Positions 34,183 through 43,441 are shown, counted from the first letter of the stretch. The stretch is DNA of 64,000 nt from Nitrosopumilus sp. (GCF_025699125.1 NZ_JAILWC010000001.1:476204-540203), one strand, 5' to 3'. Notes: generated by a model not told the origin, from the letters alone. Numbers and translations are program-made.

Positions 34183-34755
34183 GTGCTAAATAATCTTCGT
34201 GAAACACTTAGACCTACACTTGAAAAAATTGGAAAAGGATTTGCATCTACAGGATTGTCTCCAAATTTTTGGACAGTTATTGGCCTTGCATTTGCGTTGA
34301 TATCTGCTGTAATTTACGGTATTGGAATTGAATACGGATTAATTCTAGGTGGGGTACTGTTACTTGTTTCAGGATTCTTTGATATGGTGGATGGTCAGGT
34401 AGCAAGAGTTACTGGTAAGACATCAAAAAAAGGATCTTATCTTGATTCTATGTTTGATAAAATATCTGAAGTTGCAATATTCTTGGGAATTCTGATTGGA
34501 GGATATGCAGAGCCTTATCTCGTTTTACTTGCAATCACTCTGTCATTATTGGTAAGCTATGCTAGAGCAAAATCTGATGCTATAAACATAAAACTTCAAG
34601 GAATAGGAATTGGTGAAAGAGCTGAGCGATTATTAGTAATTTCAATTGTTGGAATTATTGGTTTTATGGATATTGCGGTTGTAATTGTAGTGATTATTGC
34701 TGGTATAACTTTAATCCAAAGAATGATTGTTACTGCTAAAAACATCCATGAATAA
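34183..34755 (+). CDS. CDP-alcohol phosphatidyltransferase (archaetidylinositol-phosphate synthase-like)
   Basis: A 190-residue integral membrane enzyme of phospholipid head-group synthesis. The defining motif is complete: D67-x2-D70-G71-x2-A74-R75-x8-G84-x3-D88-x3-D92. About six helices surround it. In archaea close relatives make archaetidylinositol phosphate from CDP-archaeol and inositol phosphate. Substrate is inferred. The start is GTG at 34183; the ORF ends 3 bp from the convergent eS26 gene. Confidence 0.88.
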   Translation: MLNNLRETLRPTLEKIGKGFASTGLSPNFWTVIGLAFALISAVIYGIGIEYGLILGGVLLLVSGFFDMVDGQVARVTGKTSKKGSYLDSMFDKISEVAIFLGILIGGYAEPYLVLLAITLSLLVSYARAKSDAINIKLQGIGIGERAERLLVISIVGIIGFMDIAVVIVVIIAGITLIQRMIVTAKNIHE

Positions 34756-34757
34756 TA

Positions 34758-35045
34758 CTAACGTAGTTTTCCACGTTTTCTTCTACTGTCTTCTGATCTA
34801 ATTTTAAGAATTTTAAAATGAATTGCACATGAAATACAATACCATTTCAAGACTGTTGGAGATGCAATGTAAGCCCCCTGTGCCCGTAATTCTTTAGCTA
34901 ATGTATGTTCCACCAAATTTAATCTGGATGTGACTTTTTTTGCTTTGTCTTTAGGAACTGTTTGACCGCAGTTTGTACATTGGACTGTACCTGATGATCC
35001 TTTTCCTCCTTTGGTACGTCCTCTACTTGCACGCTTAAGTGGCAT
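34758..35045 (-). CDS. rps26e: Ribosomal protein eS26
   Basis: A 95-residue zinc-binding small-subunit protein. CTNCGQTVPKDKA and, 47 residues later, CISCAIHFKILKIRS supply the four-Cys zinc site, with the basic N-terminal MPLKRASRGRTKGG and Arg/Lys-rich C-terminus typical of S26e. ATG 35045 is preferred over an upstream in-frame ATG at 35057 because family members begin MPxKR. eS26 is found in eukaryotes and some TACK archaea, supporting the lineage call. Confidence 0.93.
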   Translation of the reverse strand: MPLKRASRGRTKGGKGSSGTVQCTNCGQTVPKDKAKKVTSRLNLVEHTLAKELRAQGAYIASPTVLKWYCISCAIHFKILKIRSEDSRRKRGKLR

Positions 35046-35084
35046 GAGGATAAACAATTTTGCCTACTTATAATCTTGTGGACA

Positions 35085-35096
35085 AAAGGTTCTGTT
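35085..35096. promoter_or_regulatory. 12-mer AAAGGTTCTGTT shared with 6716-6727
   Basis: About 140 bp upstream of the second TrmB gene's ATG and identical to the 12-mer upstream of the first TrmB gene. It also lies just upstream of eS26. A candidate TrmB operator, not proven. Confidence 0.25.
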
Positions 35097-35233
35097 GGGT
35101 TGTCGAATTCAATCAGTATATCTCTCACGAATACTGATTTTGTACCTGTTTCCTAGATTTCATATGGCAGAATCCACGGTTGATCATTTTGATCACCTTG
35201 ATTGGTATTAATACAAAAATCATACTAGAATCA

Positions 35234-36091
35234 ATGCAACAGCAAGATTTAGATCCTAAAAATTTTAGAAAGAATGAACTTGGCATAATTGAGCATGTAA
35301 ATGATGTTAGTTTGGAATTTTCATCAATGCTGGGATTGGAGTTTCAGGCAGGACAAATTTACATGACTTTGCTGAGGGTGGGGCCCACTACGACTGGGGC
35401 ATTGGCAAAAGAGATGAAAATTGACCGAAACAAAATCTATCGTGTAATCGAAGATCTTGTAAGTGCTGGTTTTGTTTCAATGACGATATCTAGCCCAAAA
35501 TTATGTATTCCAACAGATCCTGAAAATGCGATTGAACTAGTCTTAAATAAAAAGAAAAAAGAGATAGACAAAATTAACAAATTCAAAAAAGAGATGATTC
35601 AAAAAATTGACGGCGTCATAACTGCACCATTTGGCACTTCAATTCCTACATTTCGTGTGATTCAAGGATTGAACAATGTTTATTCTAGTATTGGTATTTC
35701 CATTGAAAATTCTAGTGATGTGGTCTACATTGTTACCTCTATCAAAGACATTATTCGAATGTATCATAGTGACATCCCTGAAAAAATCAAAATATGTACA
35801 AAAAATGGTGGCAAAGTTTTTGTAATAACAAACTCTGATGAGAAAAAAATGTTGTCATACATTAAACGTCTTAATGCAACTGAAGTAAAAATTGGTAAAC
35901 TTCCGTCAAATGGAAGAATATTGGCATTTGAAAATAAACAAATGTTTATGTCGGATTCTACCAATGTTAATGACTTTATGGATGAAAGCTCAGATATCTC
36001 ATTATGTACTGATGCAACTGAAATGACTCATAATATTACAAAACTATGTCAATTTTTATGGGAAGTATCAACACCAATAAATTTAAAATAA
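35234..36091 (+). CDS. TrmB-family transcriptional regulator, paralogue 2
   Basis: A 285-residue regulator with the same two-part layout as 5728-6585: winged helix (GQIYMTLLRVGPTTTGALAKEMKIDRNKIYRVIEDL, recognition helix over RNKIYRVI), coiled linker and phospholipase-D-like effector domain (FRVIQGLNNVYSSIG, VVYIVTSIKDIIRMYHSDIPEKI, IGKLPSNGRIL). Strong paralogy suggests an ancient duplication, with diverged DNA or effector specificity. ATG 35234 preferred: a TTG-type start at 35180 would add a hydrophobic extension absent from paralogue 1. Confidence 0.9.
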   Translation: MQQQDLDPKNFRKNELGIIEHVNDVSLEFSSMLGLEFQAGQIYMTLLRVGPTTTGALAKEMKIDRNKIYRVIEDLVSAGFVSMTISSPKLCIPTDPENAIELVLNKKKKEIDKINKFKKEMIQKIDGVITAPFGTSIPTFRVIQGLNNVYSSIGISIENSSDVVYIVTSIKDIIRMYHSDIPEKIKICTKNGGKVFVITNSDEKKMLSYIKRLNATEVKIGKLPSNGRILAFENKQMFMSDSTNVNDFMDESSDISLCTDATEMTHNITKLCQFLWEVSTPINLK

Positions 36092-36131
36092 TTCTTCATA
36101 TGAAAGTAAGATTGACTTTAATTCGATGATT

Positions 36132-36575
36132 TTATGTTAACTCTTCAACTGACACACTGATGTTAAGTAAATCTGAGATTGCAGTTGCGTTTGTAGTGGA
36201 AATTAATTGATTCGTAATAATTCCGTTGGCTGGAATGGATGACGTAGTTGTACATGCTGGGGTGCTACCGGCAGATGGATTGAATATTCCGATCGGCCCT
36301 TCAATTACTAGACATACTTCATACGAATGTGAATTAAGCGGATCTTCATTTCCGACTGAAAAATTTATCGCATCTGTCTCTATCACTCCGTTTACTGCAA
36401 CTTCTTGAATGAAATCAATTGACGTAATATTGACACTAGGGGCGGGAACTTCTACATTATCGCTAGCGCCAATTAGATTGAATGAAAGAGGTGTTGAAAT
36501 AGTAGCTCCGAAAGCCAAAGTCGATGTTGTTAAAATGGCAATTCCTATAATTGCAGTTATTGCTGTACTATTCAT
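36132..36575 (-). CDS. Exported beta-rich protein with signal peptide, 147 aa
   Basis: From ATG 36575 the protein begins with a clear signal peptide (AITAIIGIAILTTSTLAFGA) and continues as a Thr/Ser/Ile-rich beta domain with two Cys (about residues 94 and 114) able to form a disulfide. No C-terminal anchor. It overlaps by 8 nt the end of the zinc-ribbon gene at 36568-36750, which is upstream on the same strand. Likely an extracellular protein; function unknown. Confidence 0.7.
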   Translation of the reverse strand: MNSTAITAIIGIAILTTSTLAFGATISTPLSFNLIGASDNVEVPAPSVNITSIDFIQEVAVNGVIETDAINFSVGNEDPLNSHSYEVCLVIEGPIGIFNPSAGSTPACTTTSSIPANGIITNQLISTTNATAISDLLNISVSVEELT

Positions 36576-36750
36576 GATTTCTCCTAAAAATTTTTCTCGA
36601 CGTATTGCCTCTGTTGTTTTTGATATTTTCAAATTTGTTCCAATAGGGAGTTTTACAGCTAGCACATCGTAATGGTTTATCATCAAACCTGGACAACCAT
36701 TCATGTTCACAAATATCGCATTTCCACACCGGTTTTGTACCAAGCCCCAT
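36568..36750 (-). CDS. Zinc-ribbon/rubredoxin-like small protein, 60 aa
   Basis: WKCDICEHEW (about residue 9) and LRCASCKTPYWNK (about 28) form a compact four-Cys zinc ribbon, a layout common in archaeal single-domain zinc proteins. The C-terminal 20 residues are basic. It overlaps the secreted protein gene by 8 nt, so the two are likely co-translated. Could be a DNA-binding or iron-sulfur/rubredoxin-type protein; I cannot decide. Confidence 0.65.
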   Translation of the reverse strand: MGLGTKPVWKCDICEHEWLSRFDDKPLRCASCKTPYWNKFENIKNNRGNTSRKIFRRNHE

Positions 36751-36971
36751 TACTAATGGTGTACACTATTTGAAATTAAACCGTGTTCTGCTTAAATTGA
36801 GCATATTTTTTTTACATTTGATATTGGTCACTAATATTGCATCTGAATTGATTCCAAAATGTGGATTTCTGTAATAATATGAATGGGAAAAATATGGAAT
36901 TGCTAAATTTTACATAATTCAACCAAAAAAGATCTTGTTTTAATTCTAGTTGATTAATTTAAAATGTAATA

Positions 36972-37079
36972 ATGCGTGGGCTTTGTCATAATTGCTTTCG
37001 GTCTGGTGTTGACCTTGTAATAGAAAAGGGCACCATTCTTTGTAAAGATTGTAATGACAAAAAAAATGCAAAAAACTAA
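36972..37079 (+). CDS. Zinc-ribbon microprotein, 35 aa
   Basis: MRGLCHNCFRSG with CxxC, then ILCKDCNDKK with a second CxxC, 16 residues between the pairs, a minimal zinc ribbon. Starts at ATG 36972 and ends 25 bp before the PfkB kinase start used here. Short, but four Cys in two knuckles make chance unlikely. Confidence 0.6.
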   Translation: MRGLCHNCFRSGVDLVIEKGTILCKDCNDKKNAKN

Positions 37080-37104
37080 ATCTCTAGTCTCTAAAATAAA
37101 AAAA

Positions 37105-37974
37105 ATGAAACTAGCCATATTTGCTCATTGTGCGATTGATACAATATCTATTGGTGATTCCAAATATGAACAAATTGGAGGTTCATCCTGTTACTGTGGA
37201 ATCACTGCAAGGCAATTGAAATTTGATGTTGATCTTTTTACAAAATTCGGCCCTGACTTTCCTAAACAATATCTTGTTGAAAACAAAATAAATTTCATAA
37301 ATTCTGAATCAGAAAAGAATACCACTAAATTTCTTATTTCAATTGATGGTTCCAATAGAACACTGCAACTTGAAAATGAGTGTGATCCTATAGATTACTC
37401 CAAAATAGATGCTGATGGGCATATTGTCAGTCCCATATTCCATGAAGTCTCTCAAGATGTTCTCAAAAAAATTAAAGACGACTCAAATTTTCTTTTTATT
37501 GATCCTCAGGGATTTTTGAGACAAAAAGATGCTCAAAATAATATTTTCTTACAAAAAACTGAACTTGATTTGTCAAATGTGAATGCAATTAAAATTAATC
37601 CTGAGGAAGGTGGATGTCTTGTTAATGGTTCTCATGATGAAATGATGTTGTCTTTACAAAAAAAAGGAGTTCAATATGTTCTTCTTACAAATAAGACCGA
37701 TGTATCTCTTTTGGTAAAAGATAAAATTTATTCAATCACACTTCCAAACAAGAACATTCATGACACAACTGGAATCGGGGATATTTTTTGTTCTGCATTC
37801 ACATGTACAATGTTAAAGGAAAAAGATTTTTTATGGGCTCTGTCTTTTGCCGGCGGAGCAGCTCAGGCTGCACTTGATTCAAAAAATATGGGATTGCAAA
37901 AAATCCCTCAAAAGGGAACAATTCAAAACAACGCATCGTATTTTTACAATTTAATAAAATTCAGAGATTTATAG
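37105..37974 (+). CDS. PfkB-family carbohydrate/nucleoside kinase
   Basis: A 289-residue kinase of the ribokinase/PfkB family, which phosphorylates sugars or nucleosides with ATP. N-terminal substrate elements GGSSCYCGITARQL and FGPDFP are visible; the C-terminal active site DTTGIGDIFCSAF matches DTxGAGD with Ala changed to Ile, while the catalytic Asp is kept. The ATG at 37105 (MKLAIFAHCAID) is the family-like start; an ATG at 37054 overlapping the zinc microprotein is possible. Substrate (ribose, adenosine or fructose type) cannot be told. Confidence 0.85.
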   Translation: MKLAIFAHCAIDTISIGDSKYEQIGGSSCYCGITARQLKFDVDLFTKFGPDFPKQYLVENKINFINSESEKNTTKFLISIDGSNRTLQLENECDPIDYSKIDADGHIVSPIFHEVSQDVLKKIKDDSNFLFIDPQGFLRQKDAQNNIFLQKTELDLSNVNAIKINPEEGGCLVNGSHDEMMLSLQKKGVQYVLLTNKTDVSLLVKDKIYSITLPNKNIHDTTGIGDIFCSAFTCTMLKEKDFLWALSFAGGAAQAALDSKNMGLQKIPQKGTIQNNASYFYNLIKFRDL

Positions 37975-38019
37975 CTCTCATAATTTTTTAAAAACTATTC
38001 TTTTTTTATAATGCTGTTT

Positions 38020-38229
38020 TTACGGATTTAGATTTTTAAAATCTAGACATTTGGAATCATATTCGTCCAAGTATCGTGGTTTTTTAGTTAAACTGTCTTC
38101 AACCCAAATTTCACACGTTTCAACATCTATGAATTTTTTATCTGAATCGTTGCTGGCAAATTGTACTATTAAAATTCCTAAAAGTATGACAATCAAAATT
38201 ATCGGTAATTTTTTTGAAGCAATATCCAT
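38020..38229 (-). CDS. Small single-pass membrane protein, 69 aa
   Basis: A basic start (MDIASKK), one transmembrane helix (LPIILIVILLGILIVQFA), then a 43-residue extracytoplasmic tail with two Cys (about residues 39 and 61). Unknown function. Coding likelihood rests on the clean helix-plus-domain layout. Confidence 0.55.
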   Translation of the reverse strand: MDIASKKLPIILIVILLGILIVQFASNDSDKKFIDVETCEIWVEDSLTKKPRYLDEYDSKCLDFKNLNP

Positions 38230-38357
38230 AAATCTGATTTGAAAATTTTCAAACTTAAGCCTATTGTTTTGAAATTATCTTGTAGGACATTATTTTCATG
38301 ATGTAACTTAAAATCAACAAAGACAAATATTCAACAATCCTTTAATTTATTCAAAGC

Positions 38358-38558
38358 ATGGATGGTCCATCAGAAATCAATTCTGTATACTGGGATGAAC
38401 ATACCAAGTCTTGGCAATACAAGATTGTCAAAGTTGAGGAATATCATGGATTTGTAGAATGCCAGCATTGCAGAAAACCTATGTCTCATAATGTGAAATC
38501 TGATGGCGAATTCAAAGTAATCTATGTTAAATGTGGATGCACTAGAGATGGCCGATAA
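38358..38558 (+). CDS. Small Cys-containing protein, 66 aa
   Basis: VECQHCRKPM (CxxC, about residue 33) and VKCGCTRDG (CxC, about 58) can bind one zinc. The N-terminal half has aromatic residues (YWDEHTKSWQY) in a beta-strand pattern. Starts at ATG 38358. No family recognised. Confidence 0.65.
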   Translation: MDGPSEINSVYWDEHTKSWQYKIVKVEEYHGFVECQHCRKPMSHNVKSDGEFKVIYVKCGCTRDGR

Positions 38559-38636
38559 CCCGTAAATTCCAATTGGCTGTTTCTGACATACAAAATTTTA
38601 CGCACAAAATACCAAATATTCTTTTATTATACTGAA

Positions 38637-39650
38637 TTGATTGTTTCTTCTGTGCAAATAGGAATATACGGTTCTGGAACTGCAGAAAATGCAGCAAAGA
38701 TAATCAAAAAAATTTTAGATGAAAATGCCATTAAATCATTTCCTATAACAAAATCAAAAACAAAACCTGCTGACTGCGTTATTGTTTTGGGGGGAGATAA
38801 GGGTGTGAGAAATTATTTTCATAGGACATTTGATTCCACTTCCCCTGTGTTGGGTATCAGTGAAGGAGAAGCAAGCGGATTCTTAGCACAGATTGAACTT
38901 AGGGAATTTTCATCATTTGTTGGTATTTTAAAAAAACAAAATTATACAGTTGAAGAAGTTCCGCGGCTTGGAGTCAAAATTGATGGGAAAAGTGTATACC
39001 CGGTTCTAAATGATGTTGCGGTATTTTCATCAAAGAGTGCCATGTTAATGGAGCATTCGTTGAGAGTGAATGGTGAGGAAGTGTGGCATGATAATAGCGA
39101 TGGAATTATTGTATCCACTCCAATTGGTTCTTCTGCATATTCAATGTCTGCAGGTGGACCTGTTCTATTTCAAGATTCAGCAGTATTTGAAATAATTTCT
39201 GTCAATTCACTTGATGTCACAAGAAGACCAATCATTGTATCTAATGAAAGCCTGATTGAAATTGATGATGTCTCTGCAAGAATACATTGTGAAGCTATAC
39301 TTGATGGTCTAGATAGATTCAAGGTGAACAAAACTGTCGAATGTACTCAATTTTTCCCTCCAGCTAAAATTATTCGTCTAAAAAAAGATTCTACGGCAAT
39401 CTCTGCACTTGCTAAGAAAGTTCATTTGGCCGAAGAATTACTCAGCATGCCACCAAGCTCAAAATTACTGTTGAAAACATTAGAATATGAAGGCGCATTA
39501 ACCCAAAAGGATCTTGTAAACAAGACATTGCTTCCTGACAGAACTGTTCGATTGGCATTAAGCCATCTATTGAAAAAAGGATATGTGAAAAAGAAAGTCT
39601 CCATTCGAGATGCTAGGCAGAAAATTTACCAAATATCTAAAATTGAATGA
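38637..39650 (+). CDS. NAD kinase fused to a C-terminal winged-helix domain
   Basis: A 337-residue protein. Residues 1-255 are an NAD kinase: VLGGDKG at 51-56 (family motif GGDGT, with Gly-Thr replaced by Lys-Gly), LNDVAVF near 128, STPIGSSAYSMSAGGP near 157 and RPIIVSNES near 193. It phosphorylates NAD to NADP. Residues about 265-337 form a MarR-like winged helix (LEYEGALTQKDLVNKTLLPDRTVRLALSHLLKKGYV), not part of ordinary NAD kinases. The start is TTG-type at 38637. The fusion suggests DNA-linked regulation or an inactivated kinase used as a sensor; see findings. Confidence 0.85.
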   Translation: MIVSSVQIGIYGSGTAENAAKIIKKILDENAIKSFPITKSKTKPADCVIVLGGDKGVRNYFHRTFDSTSPVLGISEGEASGFLAQIELREFSSFVGILKKQNYTVEEVPRLGVKIDGKSVYPVLNDVAVFSSKSAMLMEHSLRVNGEEVWHDNSDGIIVSTPIGSSAYSMSAGGPVLFQDSAVFEIISVNSLDVTRRPIIVSNESLIEIDDVSARIHCEAILDGLDRFKVNKTVECTQFFPPAKIIRLKKDSTAISALAKKVHLAEELLSMPPSSKLLLKTLEYEGALTQKDLVNKTLLPDRTVRLALSHLLKKGYVKKKVSIRDARQKIYQISKIE

Positions 39651-39654
39651 TCAT

Positions 39655-39810
39655 TCAAGAATCTTCTCTGGAAATTTTTTTTGTATGTGAAGTGTCATTT
39701 TCTACTGCTTCATCAATTCGTTTCTGAATATTTTTCTTAAAACAGTCATCAGAACAACAATCTTTTACACCTATCTCGTATACTTTACCGCATTCCTTAC
39801 ATTCTGTCAA
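39655..39810 (-). CDS. Zinc-binding microprotein, 51 aa
   Basis: From TTG 39810 the peptide reads MTECKECGKVYEIG, then KDCCSDDCFKKN, giving C4/C7 and C18/C19/C23, a FLZ/MYM-like small zinc knuckle often seen in archaeal microproteins. The remainder is a charged helix. It converges with the NAD kinase gene (stop codons 5 bp apart) and lies upstream of, and on the same strand as, none of its neighbours' operons except pyrG's far end. Confidence 0.6.
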   Translation of the reverse strand: MTECKECGKVYEIGVKDCCSDDCFKKNIQKRIDEAVENDTSHTKKISREDS

Positions 39811-39882
39811 AACTTACAAAAACTTGATTTTTTAAGTATATAGTGAAAACTGTCATTTCCCATAATTGGGATTCAAAATTCC

Positions 39883-41484
39883 CTATTTCTCAGATGCAGC
39901 CTTTACAAACGCCGCAAAAACTTCTTCCGGAAATCCCGGCCTGCTGTTGAACTCTGGATGGAATTGAACTCCGATATAGAATCTATGTGATGGAATTTCT
40001 AACATTTCCATTCTTTTTCCTCCGTCACTTTCTGCAGAAAATATCAATCCATTTTTCTCAAATTCTGGTATGTATTTTTTGTTTATTTCATATCTGTGTC
40101 TGTGTCTTTTATTTATGGAACCTGCGTTGTAAATTTTATGCGCCTTTGTGTTTTCTTTGATTATTATTTCATTTGCTCCTAATCTGAGTGATCCTCCCAT
40201 GTCTGAAACATCTTTTTGTTCTGGAAGCAAATCCACTATTGGATTTTTTGCATCCGTCTTTATCTCAGTAGAATTTGCATCGTCTAATTTCAAAACATTT
40301 CTGCCAAATGCAATTGCTGCTAATTGAAATCCAAAACAAATACCAAGATATGGTATGTTTTTTTCCCGTGCAAAGTTTGCAGTATTAATTATTTCTTCAG
40401 AGCCTCTTGTACCAAATCCTCCTGGAACCAAAATCCCGTCATATTTTGTTAGTATGTTGTAGTCGGAAATTGACTCAGAATCTATCCAGTCTATATCTAC
40501 TGATTTTCCAATTTTTGCACCTGCATGCTTTAATGCATGATTTACGCTAACATAACTATCTGCAAGTGTGACATATTTTCCCACCATTGCAATCTTTACT
40601 TTTTGGTCTTCATGATTTACCATGTTCTGGGCAATCTCATTCCATTTGTCCCAGTTAGCTGAAGCGTTAACCATTCCAACCTTACCAAATTTGGTAAATA
40701 TGGAATCCATAATTCCTTGATCATACAGCATTTGTGGAACTTCAAATATTGAATTTGCATCATGACACGATAAAACATCATTTGGCATTACATTTGTAAA
40801 CATTGCAATTTTCTTCTTCGTTTTTTCTTCTAACGGTAATGTACATCTGACTGCTAAAAAATCCGGCTGAATACCAATTCTTCGGAGTTCTTGTACGCTG
40901 TGTTGCGTAGGTTTTGTTTTTTGCTCTCCTACTACATCTAATGATGGTGCTAATGTTACATGAACAAAGATTACTCCTTGTGGCCCCTCCTCCACTCTTA
41001 ATTGTCTGAGTGCTTCCAAAAATGGCAGAGATTCAATATCTCCTACTGTTCCGCCACATTCTACAATCAAAAAATCAAGTTTTTCTTCTTCAGCAATCTT
41101 TCTAATTCTATTTTTTATCTCATCCGTTACATGAGGAATTATTTGTACACATGCTCCCAGATATTCTCCTCTTCTTTCTGCCTCGATTACTGACGAGTAT
41201 ACTTGTGCGGTAGTAATATTGTGACTTTTTGGAATATTTTGATTTAGGAATCTTTCATAATTTCCAATATCCATATCGCATTCTCCTCCATCTTCTGTTA
41301 CAAAGACTTCTCCGTGTGCAATTGGATTCATTGTCCCTGCATCATAGTTGAGATACGGATCTATCTTGATACATGATACTTTCTGGTCAGCTAATTGTAA
41401 TAATTTTGCAATTGAGGAGGTAGTTACGCCCTTTCCAAGACCCGACATCACACCGCCTGTAACAAAAATGAACTTTGTCTGCAC
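39883..41484 (-). CDS. pyrG: CTP synthase
   Basis: A 533-residue enzyme making CTP from UTP, ATP and glutamine. The N-terminal synthase domain starts [21 protein letters not shown] (nucleotide-binding loop), followed by [15 protein letters not shown] and [18 protein letters not shown]. The C-terminal glutamine amidotransferase domain (about 295-530) has [10 protein letters not shown] with the nucleophile Cys and [10 protein letters not shown] with the catalytic His-x-Glu. Complete and of normal length. Starts at ATG 41484, divergent from the cupredoxin gene over 79 bp. Confidence 0.97.
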   Translation of the reverse strand: MQTKFIFVTGGVMSGLGKGVTTSSIAKLLQLADQKVSCIKIDPYLNYDAGTMNPIAHGEVFVTEDGGECDMDIGNYERFLNQNIPKSHNITTAQVYSSVIEAERRGEYLGACVQIIPHVTDEIKNRIRKIAEEEKLDFLIVECGGTVGDIESLPFLEALRQLRVEEGPQGVIFVHVTLAPSLDVVGEQKTKPTQHSVQELRRIGIQPDFLAVRCTLPLEEKTKKKIAMFTNVMPNDVLSCHDANSIFEVPQMLYDQGIMDSIFTKFGKVGMVNASANWDKWNEIAQNMVNHEDQKVKIAMVGKYVTLADSYVSVNHALKHAGAKIGKSVDIDWIDSESISDYNILTKYDGILVPGGFGTRGSEEIINTANFAREKNIPYLGICFGFQLAAIAFGRNVLKLDDANSTEIKTDAKNPIVDLLPEQKDVSDMGGSLRLGANEIIIKENTKAHKIYNAGSINKRHRHRYEINKKYIPEFEKNGLIFSAESDGGKRMEMLEIPSHRFYIGVQFHPEFNSRPGFPEEVFAAFVKAASEK

Positions 41485-41563
41485 ATTAATGAAACGAGTA
41501 TCTGGTTTTTGTATGTTTTGTCGATCAAAATAGTTGAAATAGGAGTTTGTAGTTTGTTATTCT

Positions 41564-42376
41564 ATGAGGTTCACTCTTGTTTTACCAGTGTTGTTTATAC
41601 TGATTCTTGGTTCATCCACTCTTGCTTTTGCCGCATCCACATATGAAATCAAGATTCCTTCTGGTGCATCTGATCCTGGCGCTCCATTCTTTTGGTCAGA
41701 AAAATCGACTGGTGTGACAACTGGTGTCATTACGATTTACCCTGGAGACTCTGTTACGTGGAAAAACGCTGACACTGCATTTCATACAATTACCTCTGTA
41801 ACTCAGTCCGGTGAAGAAAATGGTCTTTTTGATAGTGGTTTTTTTACTGCAGGTGATTCATACACTAGAGAATTTACAGAGCTAGGTGATTTTTATTATT
41901 ACTGTAGTCTTCATCCTTGGATGAACGGGGTAGTTCATGTAGTAAAGAATCCCGGCAGTGTACAATCTATTTCTCGTGTAGCCTCGGGATACAGTGATGA
42001 TGGATTGGGATTTGAAATAAAATACATTTTAGACACTAATCTTGCAAATGCTGTACATGTTGATCCTAATGGACGTTCTTTGACATTCACTATTACAGGC
42101 GATACTGAAAATGAACAAATAACTATAATTTTGCCACCTACATTAATTGAAAATCCTGATACTGTTTGGGTGGATGGAGAATTGGCAGAAATTCAAATTG
42201 AAGAAACTGCAACAGGCTCTAAATTAATAATCCCAATAAAACCTCATTCAAAAGAAATCAAAGTTATGGGCTCTTATGTTATTCCGGAATTTGGATTTTT
42301 GACAATGGCTATTCTAAGTATTGGTGTTTTTTCAACTTTGTTTGTTGTTCGATCAAAATTGTCAATTGTTAAGTAA
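41564..42376 (+). CDS. Plastocyanin-like copper protein with PEFG-CTERM sorting signal
   Basis: A 270-residue exported blue-copper protein. A signal peptide (residues 1-23, ending AFA) leads into a cupredoxin domain (25-127) with type 1 copper ligands H74 (TAFHTI), C114, H117 (YYYCSLHPWM) and M120. A second beta domain follows, then PEFG at 241-244, a hydrophobic helix and a basic tail RSKLSIVK: the archaeal PEFG-CTERM signal recognised by an archaeosortase. It is likely an electron carrier at the outer face of the membrane, consistent with the copper-based ammonia-oxidation chain. Confidence 0.93.
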   Translation: MRFTLVLPVLFILILGSSTLAFAASTYEIKIPSGASDPGAPFFWSEKSTGVTTGVITIYPGDSVTWKNADTAFHTITSVTQSGEENGLFDSGFFTAGDSYTREFTELGDFYYYCSLHPWMNGVVHVVKNPGSVQSISRVASGYSDDGLGFEIKYILDTNLANAVHVDPNGRSLTFTITGDTENEQITIILPPTLIENPDTVWVDGELAEIQIEETATGSKLIIPIKPHSKEIKVMGSYVIPEFGFLTMAILSIGVFSTLFVVRSKLSIVK

Positions 42377-42482
42377 TTACACAATCGTACAGAAATTATT
42401 CCTTTTTTAAACAAGTTTTAGAAATTCTTGTAGAACTTTTTTTATTTTTCTTTGTGTGTATATTATTGAAGACATTCTAGTT

Positions 42483-42541
42483 TGGTGGTCATAACTGAAA
42501 TGAAGTTCCCCCCTCCATGCATGTAAAATACTTGACCACCA
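42483..42541. repeat. Perfect 9-bp GC-rich inverted repeat (TGGTGGTCA/TGACCACCA)
   Basis: Arms at 42483-42491 and 42533-42541 with a 41-base loop containing a run of C. The 183-bp gap lies between the convergent cupredoxin and trpA genes. It could be a terminator, small RNA stem or protein-binding site. Confidence 0.6.
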
Positions 42542-42559
42542 TCTTTGACGGTTTGATAA

Positions 42560-43363
42560 TTACTTGAGAAGTGTTTGTTTTTTGAGCTTTTTTGTAAACG
42601 CTGCTATCGTTGATTCTAATTTGTTTTGAGGAGTATTTTCAATTAATTTCAAATATGCACTGCCCACAATTACTGCATCTGCACCTGCGTTGATGTATTT
42701 TCTCACATCATCTGGTGTTGAAACTCCAAATCCCACACCTATAGGGATTTTGCCACCTGTTTGTTTTTTAACATCTTTAATTGCTTTTAATGTATAATTT
42801 TTTATTCCTGTTTTGATACCTGTCGTACCATAAACTGCTACAAGATACAAAAATCCTGTGGATATTTTTGAAATCTTTTCTATTCTTTTTTTTGTAGTAT
42901 TTGGAGATATTAAAAATACTGTGTCTGCATTGTTTTTGGCAGCATGTATGTATTCTTTTGACTCTTCAATTGACATGTCCGGAAGAATGAATCCATCAAT
43001 TCCTGCATTTTTTGCATCTTTGATAAATTTTGAATATCCTTTATGATACAAAATATTTGTATATGTCATTAACACTAGTGGTATGCCTGTCTCTTTTCTT
43101 ATTTTTTTAACAAGTGTAAAAAATTTATTTATTTTAGCTCCTTTTTGAAGTGATACAGTACTTGCATTCTGAATAACAGGTCCATCAGCTAGAGGATCTG
43201 AAAATGGAAATCCTAACTCTATGATGTCTGCTCCACCTTTGACAAGACCTCTTACTGTTGAAATTGTGGCCTTTTCATTAGGAAATCCTGCCATGATATA
43301 TGAAATCAGGGCTTTTTGATTTTTCTTCTCTAATTCCATAAATTTTTCTTTAATCTTTGACAT
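42560..43363 (-). CDS. trpA: Tryptophan synthase alpha subunit
   Basis: A 267-residue TIM-barrel enzyme cleaving indole-3-glycerol phosphate to indole, which passes to TrpB. Key features are ALISYIMAGFPN, the catalytic Glu in IELGFPFSDPLADGP (LELG-type motif), the catalytic Asp in DGFILPDMS, and GVGFGVSTPDDV with the phosphate loop VGSAYLK. Last gene of the trp operon, separated from trpB by a tiny Lys-rich ORF and about 180 bp of non-coding DNA. Starts at ATG 43363. Confidence 0.96.
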   Translation of the reverse strand: MSKIKEKFMELEKKNQKALISYIMAGFPNEKATISTVRGLVKGGADIIELGFPFSDPLADGPVIQNASTVSLQKGAKINKFFTLVKKIRKETGIPLVLMTYTNILYHKGYSKFIKDAKNAGIDGFILPDMSIEESKEYIHAAKNNADTVFLISPNTTKKRIEKISKISTGFLYLVAVYGTTGIKTGIKNYTLKAIKDVKKQTGGKIPIGVGFGVSTPDDVRKYINAGADAVIVGSAYLKLIENTPQNKLESTIAAFTKKLKKQTLLK

Positions 43364-43441
43364 TTACTTGGCCTTGCTTGGTTTGATTATCTCATTTAAT
43401 AAAAACTGTTTTGAACTATTCAATTATTTTGTTTTCAAATC

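Noticed and set aside
39392..39604. Minus-strand frame within the NAD kinase winged helix
   Set aside because: Antisense shadow; the plus-strand helix-turn-helix is well formed.
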